Source of the DNA: a virus
IMG/VR virus record: IMGVR_UViG_3300042288_000232
Span: 1 to 29,371 of that record
Reading direction: 5' to 3' (one strand)
DNA: 29,371 bases
Positions 21,444-28,331 of the stretch are shown here, piece after piece. The stretch's first letter is position 1. Each line of letters starts with the position of its first letter. The notes beneath the pieces were generated by a model. The model was not told the DNA's origin, ran no database searches, and worked only from the letters and a program-made list of their open reading frames with translations. The translations under genes were made by a program, and so were the position numbers.

Positions 21444-22514
21444 TTAAGCTGCGTTATATTTAGCGGTTACAATTGCTTCTGGCCTCAAAATTTTTCTGCC
21501 ATACAAGTGCATACCACGTACAATGTCAGCAAAACTGTCAGGGTCACGATAGTTTTCAGTCTTGGTAATTTGCTGTGCAGTAGCAACAGCAGCTTCATGA
21601 CCTGCTACAATAACACCGTAGTTGCTGTTCTGGTTAGCAGTACCTGTAGTACCTGGGCCAGTGCCAATCTTGGGAAGGTTGTTAGAAACATAAACACGGA
21701 AACCGTGAAGGTTGTTAATAACAAGACCATTTTGAAGACCAGAACCACCAAAGTCACTGTTCAATAGGCGACTATCTTCGTCTTTAAGCAATTCAATAAA
21801 GACGGGATCGACAACCAACCAACGACCTGTGGTATCAACAAACTGCTGATCTAGCAAACGACCCATACGTGCAATAACCATTAAAGGTGATGCAGTTGCA
21901 GTGGGAAGTGCAGTTGCGCCAGGAAGACGAGCAGCAAGAGGAATGGAATGATCACCTGCAGATGCAGTGGTAATATTACCAAAGCTATCTTTACGGAGCT
22001 TCATCGAAGTAAGCAATTCATCTGAACCTGCAGTTGAAACAGCCTTAGTGCCAGGAGCAGTTGTACGTGCAGTGTCAGCATTGACATGCTTAGCTGATTG
22101 ATAGAAGCCTGCAAGGTAGCCAAGAACGTCTTGATCATACTGGTCACGCAAGCGATATGCTGCACGATCAGATGCCATAGACATGAAGTTTACATGACTG
22201 TGAGCAGCTTCAATGTCATCAATCTTAAATGCAAAGTAGTTTGCTTGATCAACGACAAGGGTGAAGTCTTCGTCATCAAGATCTTGTGCCGTGATTTGTG
22301 TGCCACGAGCATAAGATTGAACAGAAACTTCAGGCTCTTTGATGATCTTAACCGAATCACCCATGTTAGCGATCTCACCGAAGTAGTCGCTGTTAGTGAT
22401 ATCTTCTACGGTTGAAGATTTACGGAATGCAAGTTGTACCTGTTTGCTGTAAATGACAGCTGAGAAATTGCCATTTGGCAGGTTGTTGTAATTCGGGGCT
22501 TTAGGAAAAGCCAT
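21444..22514 (-). CDS. Major capsid (coat) protein, 356 aa
   Basis: The start MAFPKAPNYNNLPNGNFSAV follows an ideal TAGGAGG site (22522-22528), as expected for the most abundant virion protein. Typical coat motifs of P22 gp5-like HK97-fold proteins are visible: GDSVKIIKEPEVSVQSYARG near residues 52-71, then QDLDDEDFTLVVDQANYFAF, and a spine-helix region with DRAAYRLRDQYDQDVLGYLA near 115-135. Later blocks are TGRWLVVDPVFIELLKDEDS and GFRVYVSNNLPKIG, ending in a P-domain-like IVRGMHLYGRKILRPEAIVT. It assembles with the scaffold encoded upstream, though here an HNH gene separates the two. Confidence 0.92.
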   Translation of the reverse strand: MAFPKAPNYNNLPNGNFSAVIYSKQVQLAFRKSSTVEDITNSDYFGEIANMGDSVKIIKEPEVSVQSYARGTQITAQDLDDEDFTLVVDQANYFAFKIDDIEAAHSHVNFMSMASDRAAYRLRDQYDQDVLGYLAGFYQSAKHVNADTARTTAPGTKAVSTAGSDELLTSMKLRKDSFGNITTASAGDHSIPLAARLPGATALPTATASPLMVIARMGRLLDQQFVDTTGRWLVVDPVFIELLKDEDSRLLNSDFGGSGLQNGLVINNLHGFRVYVSNNLPKIGTGPGTTGTANQNSNYGVIVAGHEAAVATAQQITKTENYRDPDSFADIVRGMHLYGRKILRPEAIVTAKYNAA

Positions 22515-22575
22515 GATTTATCCTCCTAAGATAAATGAATAAGTATATAAATACGCTTAAACATTCACTACAGAG

Positions 22576-22597
22576 GCTGTCAATATTGAGTGCGAAA
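22576..22597 (-). promoter_or_regulatory. Weak promoter candidate upstream of the coat gene
   Basis: On the minus strand a TTGACA between the HNH stop and the coat start is followed after 16 bp by TTTAAG, which matches only four of six -10 positions. It could add coat transcription but is much weaker than the promoters at 23230 and 24255. The box given covers the -35 surroundings. Confidence 0.25.
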
Positions 22598-22598
22598 G

Positions 22599-23147
22599 TT
22601 ATCGGGTCAATATATTTTCAGGTAAGTCTGATAGTCTATTGTTTTGCGCCACAAGATGACACAAAGAAATGAACACATGTTCTGTATATTCTTGTTTCAT
22701 CTTATTGATAGCAGCACAGACTAATTGGATATTATCCTTGTGATAGCCTTTACTACTATCGATTCGGTCTAGGCTTATCGTATTAAACTGGTTGGCTACG
22801 GCTACTAGCGGCAGTTTTGTATAAGCACAAAGACCTTGCTGCACTTCAAAAACATCTAGTAAGTCTTCATTGACTAAACTAAATTCTTTATTTCGATTCT
22901 TTGCTTTAGTGCAAAGATTCTTTAACCTTGAATCTATATCTCTAGTATATTTTGGTATGTAACTTTTTCGGGCTACAGACACTCTCTTTTTTATCGTGTT
23001 TTCATTTTTCAAGTAGTACTCGTGTCCAACAATGCAAGCACATGGCTTACATATACCACGAACCCCAAACTTCTTATGTTTATCTTTATGAAACTCTGTC
23101 AGTGGCTTTTCAATGCCACACTTACGGCAACACTTTACCTGTTCCAT
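22599..23147 (-). CDS. Free-standing HNH homing-type endonuclease, 182 aa
   Basis: Residues 7-36 form a four-cysteine zinc ribbon (C7-x2-C10 and C33-x2-C36). A basic linker follows (IKKRVSVARKSYIPKYTRDI). The HNH core is at about 105-145: CAYTKLPL, then TISLDRIDSSKGYHKDNIQL with D127, D130 and N139 in the expected places. The protein would bind and nick or cut DNA near its insertion site in phages lacking it. The gene interrupts the usual scaffold-coat adjacency and has no structural role of its own. It carries its own promoter and a structured leader. A GGAG at -5 from the ATG is embedded in that structure. Some cases of this family act on packaging, but a mobile intergenic element is the simplest reading. 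Confidence 0.85.
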   Translation of the reverse strand: MEQVKCCRKCGIEKPLTEFHKDKHKKFGVRGICKPCACIVGHEYYLKNENTIKKRVSVARKSYIPKYTRDIDSRLKNLCTKAKNRNKEFSLVNEDLLDVFEVQQGLCAYTKLPLVAVANQFNTISLDRIDSSKGYHKDNIQLVCAAINKMKQEYTEHVFISLCHLVAQNNRLSDLPENILTR

Positions 23148-23199
23148 TTTATCTCCGACAAGAAAATGGGCTAGCTAATGTGTCGGCATTAGCAGGGGA
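23145..23199 (-). promoter_or_regulatory. Predicted pseudoknot hiding the HNH gene's ribosome-binding site
   Basis: On the minus strand GCTAATG (23193-23187 complement) and CATTAGC form a perfect 7-bp hairpin whose whole 6-nt loop is CCGACA. Thirteen nt further on lies TGTCGG, the exact complement of the loop, which runs directly into the GGAG Shine-Dalgarno 5 nt before the ATG. Stem 1 of 7 bp, stem 2 of 5-6 bp and a 13-nt third loop give feasible H-type geometry. Closing stem 2 would block ribosome binding. Confidence 0.6.
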
Positions 23200-23229
23200 G
23201 CTACCCTCTTCGCCCGTTACTTTGCTCTT

Positions 23230-23258
23230 GTTATATTGACTTAATTTAAATTTGTCAA
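23230..23258 (-). promoter_or_regulatory. Sigma70-type promoter for HNH and capsid genes
   Basis: Read on the minus strand, TTGACA (23258-23253) and TATAAC (23235-23230) are separated by 17 bp, the optimal distance. The start would be near 23222, giving a leader of about 75 nt before the HNH ATG. The region from the -35 box through the spacer is an imperfect 23-bp inverted repeat (TTGAC...GTCAA flanking an AT-rich centre), which might also be a protein-binding site. Confidence 0.65.
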
Positions 23259-23270
23259 GTTACTATGATA

Positions 23271-24137
23271 CTAACGTGCGTGACCTGACTTATCATACAC
23301 AAATTTACCAGAACGTATAGCAGCAATAATGAGATCTTGTTTCTTCTCATACTCAGCTGCTGACATGCGCTCTACATCAGATTCATAAAATACGTCATTG
23401 TTTCTTTCACTAGGCTGTGATCGTTTAGAACCCATCACTGAACGTGCAGCATCCTTATATGTATCCTTCTTACGACTACCTGCAATGCCCATATCAGCTT
23501 TGTACAGATCAATAGCACGTGCAGCTGAAATAGCGTCTGTTTCGTTGTCGTATAAAGCTTGTTGCACCCACTTGGGCTGCTTATCTACCCACTCATGGAA
23601 TTCATCCTGCTCTCTGATTTCATCAAAGTCGGGATGTAACTTCATAAGCTGTGCTTCAGCTTTCTTCTTTTCAGCTTCCTCTGCCATCTGATTAATCTTA
23701 TGAACACGGGATTCAAGTTCAGCAGACTGTTCTCGTGCTTTTTTAATGGCAATAGTTTCAACAATCTTTGCTACGTCTGGATACTCACTAACCCATGCCT
23801 CTAATTCTTCTTCACTTTTGGGTAGCTTAATCTGTTCTTTTGTAGATGATTCTAGTTGTGCCTGTAGTTCATCGATCTTCTTTTGTAGATCTAGTTGTTG
23901 TTTTTGTGAGTGTCTACGTAGATCGCCATAACGCTTTTTAAAGCTACGTTCCTCTGCACTTTCAGGTACAACACCGTCATCATCTTCTGCATCTTCAGAT
24001 TCAATATTTTTCTTATTATCTGAAGTATCAAGCATCTGCTTTAACTCTTCTTCTTCTTGTTTTATTTTTTCATGATTTGCATTACGTTTAATGAAACCTG
24101 CTACTTTTACGTGTTCAATTTGTTGTTGCTCAGACAT
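23271..24137 (-). CDS. Capsid scaffolding protein, 288 aa
   Basis: A highly charged helical protein, rich in Glu, Lys and Gln, with predicted coiled coils at about 15-40 and 75-100 (KQQLDLQKKIDELQAQLESS) and again at about 125-165 (KKAREQSAELESRVHKINQM). It has an acidic stretch (EDAEDDDG) and a basic C-terminus with VYDKSGHAR. These are the usual features of phage scaffolds that hold coat subunits during procapsid assembly and then leave. Its position between portal-side genes and coat supports the call. The ATG at 24137 has AGAGG 5-6 nt upstream. A promoter at 24255-24284 precedes it. No protease motif was seen. Confidence 0.85.
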   Translation of the reverse strand: MSEQQQIEHVKVAGFIKRNANHEKIKQEEEELKQMLDTSDNKKNIESEDAEDDDGVVPESAEERSFKKRYGDLRRHSQKQQLDLQKKIDELQAQLESSTKEQIKLPKSEEELEAWVSEYPDVAKIVETIAIKKAREQSAELESRVHKINQMAEEAEKKKAEAQLMKLHPDFDEIREQDEFHEWVDKQPKWVQQALYDNETDAISAARAIDLYKADMGIAGSRKKDTYKDAARSVMGSKRSQPSERNNDVFYESDVERMSAAEYEKKQDLIIAAIRSGKFVYDKSGHAR

Positions 24138-24180
24138 ACTTACCTCTTTAGTTGGGGGCTGTTACATCAGGTGGCCCAAA

Positions 24181-24239
24181 GGCTATTATTTAAAATAGCC
24201 CATAATGAAGGGTTATTGTTATTGAAAGCTACACCCTTC
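24181..24239 (-). promoter_or_regulatory. Two stem-loops in the scaffold gene leader
   Basis: In the minus-strand RNA, stem A pairs GAAGGGT (24239-24233) with ACCCTTC (24213-24207) over a 19-nt loop. Stem B pairs GGCTATT (24200-24194) with AATAGCC (24187-24181) over a 6-nt loop. Both are perfect 7-bp stems between the promoter and the scaffold start. Neither is followed by a real U-tract, so mRNA stability or a processing site is likelier than termination. Confidence 0.5.
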
Positions 24240-24254
24240 TATAGCTAACTATCT

Positions 24255-24284
24255 ATTATATCATCCACCACCGGGAGTAGTCAA
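24255..24284 (-). promoter_or_regulatory. Sigma70-type promoter for the scaffold gene
   Basis: On the minus strand TTGACT (24284-24279) and a perfect TATAAT (24260-24255) are separated by 18 bp. The -35 and spacer overlap the last codons of the 599-residue gene, so promoter and coding sequence share the DNA. The predicted start near 24248 leaves a leader of about 110 nt. Confidence 0.65.
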
Positions 24285-26060
24285 TGCTCGTGTTACAATG
24301 GTAGGCATATACATTTGTAAAGCTTTAGCTGGATCTAAATTTTTCATACTAGCATTAATGGCAACATTAGATGCCATCTTTGTAATACTGCCGATACGAC
24401 GTATCGTGTCCGTGTTTACCGTACCACTTAATCCTTTCATTACATTTGCTGCTGCTATTTCTGAAACACCCGTAGATATAAGGGTGTCCTTAAAAGATGT
24501 TAAGAAATCACTCAAATCCCCGCCTTGTACTACTTTAATAACTCCACTACCTATAGAGTTAGCAAATATACTAGACACTTGAGCCGGTTTTAAATTTACG
24601 GCACTTGCAATAGAATTTACAGTATCTGCACCTAATATAGCATTTGTAATATCGCCAGCATTAGCATTAATAGCACCAGTAGCTGCACCACTCAATACAG
24701 CTTTTTTAACATCACCACCAACTGCTGCAGCACTGATTCCATTTACTGTAGCACCTATAATCGCAGATCCAACCGTTTGTGCTCCAACTGCACCAGCACC
24801 TAAAACAAACTCACCTACCGCAGTGGACCATCCAGCTGTAAATGGAGCTGCAGCCATAGCAGCAAATTGAACAAATGTACCTGCCGTTTTAGCATCTGGG
24901 TGCTCCCCAGTGTAGAAGCTAGCCTTTCCTACAGGTACAAGTTTATCGTCTATTTCTTTATAGACTTGTGTCATGCGCTCCCTGTTATCGCCGCCCGTCT
25001 TTCCTGATATTTGATAGTAAATACCATCAGGCTGTTCTATCTTTTGTACTGCAGTTGTTTTATGATTAAGCACATCATACATAAAAGAAGAACCGGGTTT
25101 ATCTTTAGCTGCGTCTGTCTGTAGCCACGCTCTGTATGGATTAACCCAGTAAGCATCATTTTGTACAGTCTCCATAATAGGAACACCGTCAGTGTCTACC
25201 CCTGTCTGTACTTCACTTGTGCCGAAATCTTTTAAGTCTTTAAAGGGGTTGTCCAATATCATACCAGGACCCCATGCTCTATTCTTAGCTTTATTTTCTG
25301 GTGCGTACTTAGTTGAATCTTTCTCTGCCAATGAAAGCAGGTACCTATTCATATCCGTATCTACATCTAGTCCCGCATAAGTGGGGTCCATAGTAACTAA
25401 AGGCTGCTGTGTCACAGTACCTGTAATTGTAGATGCTTTACCGAATTGCCCGGGTTGACGTATTGAACTGAGTAAAGGCTGCGCTTCACTGGGATCTCTG
25501 TATACACCACCTTTACTTACAACTTTACTTGTTTGTGTAAAACCTTCAGGTATGTCCAGTTGAGGTGTATCACCCATAAAGGGTATATAGATATCACGCT
25601 CACCTTCTTTACCGAAGCGACGCATTTGATAAGCCATGGAGGGGACAGCACCGCCGCTTTGAAATCTTAGCTGCCCCTCCTCAGACTTTTTTGATTGATT
25701 CTCTACCTCTTCAATAATGTCATCAATCTCTGTTTCAAATTCGCCAGTATCTTCCTCAGTTGCCTCATCTGCATTCCCCATCTGTCCCATAGCGTCCATC
25801 TTAGCTAATCCATTTTTAGCTGCCTGACGCATTTGCATAAGTCTTTCTAGCCCAATAAAACGTACTACATCTGCAGGAAATACAAACTCACCTTCACTAA
25901 GCTGTGCAGGTATATCGTCACGCACTTCTTTTTTCAGTGAGCCTACGGGTACTTCATTACCACTTACTGTATCGACAGTGCCACCTTCTTGCATCATGCC
26001 ACCGTCTTGAAAAAGACGTTGCATTTGTTTTTTAGATTTACTCTTGGGCATTGATTTCAT
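24261..26060 (-). CDS. Virion protein with Gly/Ala-rich hydrophobic C-terminal region, 599 aa
   Basis: The basic start MKSMPKSKSKKQMQ leads to Gly-Gly-rich loops (DGGMMQEGG). A compact conserved block at about 35-96 follows (GNEVPVGSLKKEVRDDIPAQ, then LSEGEFVFPADVVRFIGLER and a Met-rich helix). I recall this block from many environmental phage proteins. An acidic stretch lies near 98-120. Residues about 405-490 are hydrophobic and Gly/Ala-rich (FVQFAAMAAAPFTAGWSTAV, VGAQTVGSAIIGATVNGISA), suggesting membrane insertion after ejection. It sits between portal and scaffold. A structural/pilot protein is likely; a membrane-channel role is inference. The last codons contain the scaffold promoter. 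Confidence 0.7.
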   Translation of the reverse strand: MKSMPKSKSKKQMQRLFQDGGMMQEGGTVDTVSGNEVPVGSLKKEVRDDIPAQLSEGEFVFPADVVRFIGLERLMQMRQAAKNGLAKMDAMGQMGNADEATEEDTGEFETEIDDIIEEVENQSKKSEEGQLRFQSGGAVPSMAYQMRRFGKEGERDIYIPFMGDTPQLDIPEGFTQTSKVVSKGGVYRDPSEAQPLLSSIRQPGQFGKASTITGTVTQQPLVTMDPTYAGLDVDTDMNRYLLSLAEKDSTKYAPENKAKNRAWGPGMILDNPFKDLKDFGTSEVQTGVDTDGVPIMETVQNDAYWVNPYRAWLQTDAAKDKPGSSFMYDVLNHKTTAVQKIEQPDGIYYQISGKTGGDNRERMTQVYKEIDDKLVPVGKASFYTGEHPDAKTAGTFVQFAAMAAAPFTAGWSTAVGEFVLGAGAVGAQTVGSAIIGATVNGISAAAVGGDVKKAVLSGAATGAINANAGDITNAILGADTVNSIASAVNLKPAQVSSIFANSIGSGVIKVVQGGDLSDFLTSFKDTLISTGVSEIAAANVMKGLSGTVNTDTIRRIGSITKMASNVAINASMKNLDPAKALQMYMPTIVTRALTTPGGG

Positions 26061-26271
26061 CTCTTAGCCTTTTCATTTTCATAAGAGCATCAAGTGCCCC
26101 TTGTGCTTTATACAGATCTACTGGATCTTTAGCCTGCTCTAGGATCTTGTAGTATCCCCTAGCTCTAGTCTCCAATACACCTGTAAATGCATCCCATACC
26201 ATCTGGGTATTAAATACACTCTTAAGCCTGTTGAGGTGTTGGTGGTGCTGCTGGTCTGATTGATTGGACAT
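26038..26271 (-). CDS. Hypothetical protein, 77 aa
   Basis: Starts inside the portal gene's 3' end (50-nt overlap) and overlaps the next gene by 23 nt. After a polar start (MSNQSDQQHHQHLNRL) it is a helical protein with VFNTQMVWDAFTGVLETRAR and DLYKAQGALDALMKMKRLRD. The length, charge pattern and position after the portal are typical of a small conserved protein in podovirus head operons. It may be a portal- or capsid-associated factor. The double overlap implies tightly coupled translation. No known catalytic motif is present. Confidence 0.7.
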   Translation of the reverse strand: MSNQSDQQHHQHLNRLKSVFNTQMVWDAFTGVLETRARGYYKILEQAKDPVDLYKAQGALDALMKMKRLRDEINAQE

Positions 26272-28330
26272 TACCTGTAAACCCTTGTTCTCCTGGGACG
26301 GGAGCTTGTCCTATCCCAATATTGCCACCACCTGTTCCTGCTGTATCTGCTACTCCCGGTACTGCAGGTGCTCCAGATGCAGCAGGTTGTGCAGCAGGTT
26401 GTTGTGGCTGTATTATTGCTGCCTGTCTAGCAGCTTCTTCTAAACTATTAGTTACCTTATCTGGATCAAGATCCATGGACTTAGCAATCTCACGGATGAT
26501 GTAAGGGAACTTAGCAAATGGCATTAATGCAGGTGAGCTTGCAATCTGTAAAAACTGCATTAAGCGTTGACTACGTACTTCATTTGCCATAAGGCTTTCA
26601 GTACCACGTGCTTTAACTTCTAAGTCACCACGTGCCTCTGGATCAAAGTCAAACTGCATATTAAAACTAAAGAATGCCTCACCCATGGGGCGTAGTAAAT
26701 AATCATCGACATTCTTAATAACAGTCTTAATAGATCCCGTTGCAGCATTCATTAACATGCTAATGCCACTAGCTGTCCTACCTACACCAGCTACACCTGT
26801 CTGACCGTGTGCAAATGAAGGGAACCCAGTAGACTCATCTGCAAGTACACGTGCTTTATCAAACAATTGTAAATTCTCGTTAGATACATTGGGAAACTTA
26901 GTACCAAAGATAGCCTGTCCCGGTGCTCCGCCCTGTCTACGAAACACCTTACCTGGGTATATTTGTAAATCCTGCCCAGGTACAAGATTAGTTTCATCTA
27001 CTTCAAACACAAGATTACCGGATAGTACTGCATTATCTACAGCTAATCTCATAAATCCATTCATCAGAGTCTGCGTATCATCCATGTTTTCACCGATACC
27101 AATACCGAAGAACGAATAAGGATTCAATTCATAAGGCACTGCATAGTATGGGATACGTGCAGGTTTAAATGGATTAAGTACCATGCGAATGACACGATTA
27201 TTACATAGCCACACATTAGCCTGTAGCTCATCAACACCATCTAGTTCTGCTGGTATCTTTACACCATTGTCTTTAAGCATATCGCTATCAACAGTTCCCC
27301 AGAACTCTAGTACTTCAAATCGATTGACACCATGATCCGTTTGATAGTCATTGAGATCATCTTCCCAATATTCTTTAGTGTATGACTCACCTTCAGCAAT
27401 AACGTCATCTATGACTTTTTTACGGAAGTAGGGACGCTTCTTTAAAGCACGTAACTGTGATCTACTAAGCTTGTGCCTTTCTACGACATAGCTAGCTTCT
27501 TCCATGTTAGCTGCATCTGGATCAGGATAAAAATTCCACACACTGACATGTGAAGTAGAGGGTACAGTTTTAATAGTGGGCTTATAGTCTCCAGATTCTT
27601 CCCAGCTAGGGTATTCTTTATCTAGAGCAAAGGGACCCTTCATGATCCCTGTACCAAACAAAGACATTTCAAATGCTGTAGACCTTAACTGCTTACTTGC
27701 CTTGCTTTCGTCCAGTTGATCTTTAATCTTCTTTTCCATCTTCTTAGCAGCTACCATAGCGGGGCTGAACGTAACAGAAGTTGGGGTAGTACCTGCACCT
27801 AGCTTAAGGTTTTTAATGCCGCCTAGAGCTGATTTAAGGGGTCCTAAGAGCCTATCTAAACTGTAGGCAGTTGAACCTGGGGGGAGCTTTTTACCATCAC
27901 CTGCAAAGCCATAGATAGCTTCACCTGCAACTGGGGCTTGATTGGCTTTAGCTGGATCAAAGTGGACATCTTCAGCTACACCCTCTGGCAATACAGTGGG
28001 TTCAACAGAGATAGGGAATGAGTTGTTAGAAAACAATACCTCAGTGATAGCTCCATATGCAGCTAAAACTTTAGTCTTGGTTACCTTAATAAATACACGG
28101 CTCTTTTCATCTTCACGGAATTGGACATCGGGTCCATAAATACCACGATAATTACGATAGGCTCTTAGCCACCTTTCTTCATCGTACCTTCTTGCAGTTT
28201 TAGCACGATTGAATTTGCCTCTAACAAGTTCAATAATAGGCTTTGTAACCTCGTCTTCCTTATTGAAAGATGGAGTGTCTTCTAAGCTTACCGTCGTAGA
28301 TTCAGTGTAATCCGTTTTATCTTGGGCCAT
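26222..28330 (-). CDS. Portal protein, 702 aa
   Basis: Starts at the ATG at 28330, 1 nt after the terminase stop; an in-frame TTG at 28342 would overlap that stop. Portal-like features are an N-terminal helical domain (RRYDEERWLRAYRNYRGIYG), the KVTKTKVLAAYGAITEVLFS helix, the SVWNFYPDPDAANMEEASYV block, and the LNPYSFFGIGIGENMDDTQT stretch leading into the long stem/crown helices. The last roughly 75 residues are low complexity (Gln, Pro, Ala, Gly; for example QPQQPAAQPAASGAPAVPG), unlike the rest. It would form the dodecameric head vertex through which DNA is packaged by the terminase upstream. Its C-terminal coding overlaps the 77-residue gene. Confidence 0.88.
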   Translation of the reverse strand: MAQDKTDYTESTTVSLEDTPSFNKEDEVTKPIIELVRGKFNRAKTARRYDEERWLRAYRNYRGIYGPDVQFREDEKSRVFIKVTKTKVLAAYGAITEVLFSNNSFPISVEPTVLPEGVAEDVHFDPAKANQAPVAGEAIYGFAGDGKKLPPGSTAYSLDRLLGPLKSALGGIKNLKLGAGTTPTSVTFSPAMVAAKKMEKKIKDQLDESKASKQLRSTAFEMSLFGTGIMKGPFALDKEYPSWEESGDYKPTIKTVPSTSHVSVWNFYPDPDAANMEEASYVVERHKLSRSQLRALKKRPYFRKKVIDDVIAEGESYTKEYWEDDLNDYQTDHGVNRFEVLEFWGTVDSDMLKDNGVKIPAELDGVDELQANVWLCNNRVIRMVLNPFKPARIPYYAVPYELNPYSFFGIGIGENMDDTQTLMNGFMRLAVDNAVLSGNLVFEVDETNLVPGQDLQIYPGKVFRRQGGAPGQAIFGTKFPNVSNENLQLFDKARVLADESTGFPSFAHGQTGVAGVGRTASGISMLMNAATGSIKTVIKNVDDYLLRPMGEAFFSFNMQFDFDPEARGDLEVKARGTESLMANEVRSQRLMQFLQIASSPALMPFAKFPYIIREIAKSMDLDPDKVTNSLEEAARQAAIIQPQQPAAQPAASGAPAVPGVADTAGTGGGNIGIGQAPVPGEQGFTGNVQSIRPAAPPTPQQA

Positions 28331-28331
28331 A

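Noticed and set aside
23230-23270. Divergent plus-strand promoter from the same palindromic region
   Set aside because: The best plus-strand pair (TTGACT with TACTAT, 19-bp spacing) is weak and points into the 3' end of the scaffold gene with no plus-strand gene to serve.
24181-24200. Stem B in the scaffold leader as a rho-independent terminator
   Set aside because: The stem is perfect, but it is followed by TTTGGGCC rather than a U-tract, and it lies downstream of the scaffold promoter.
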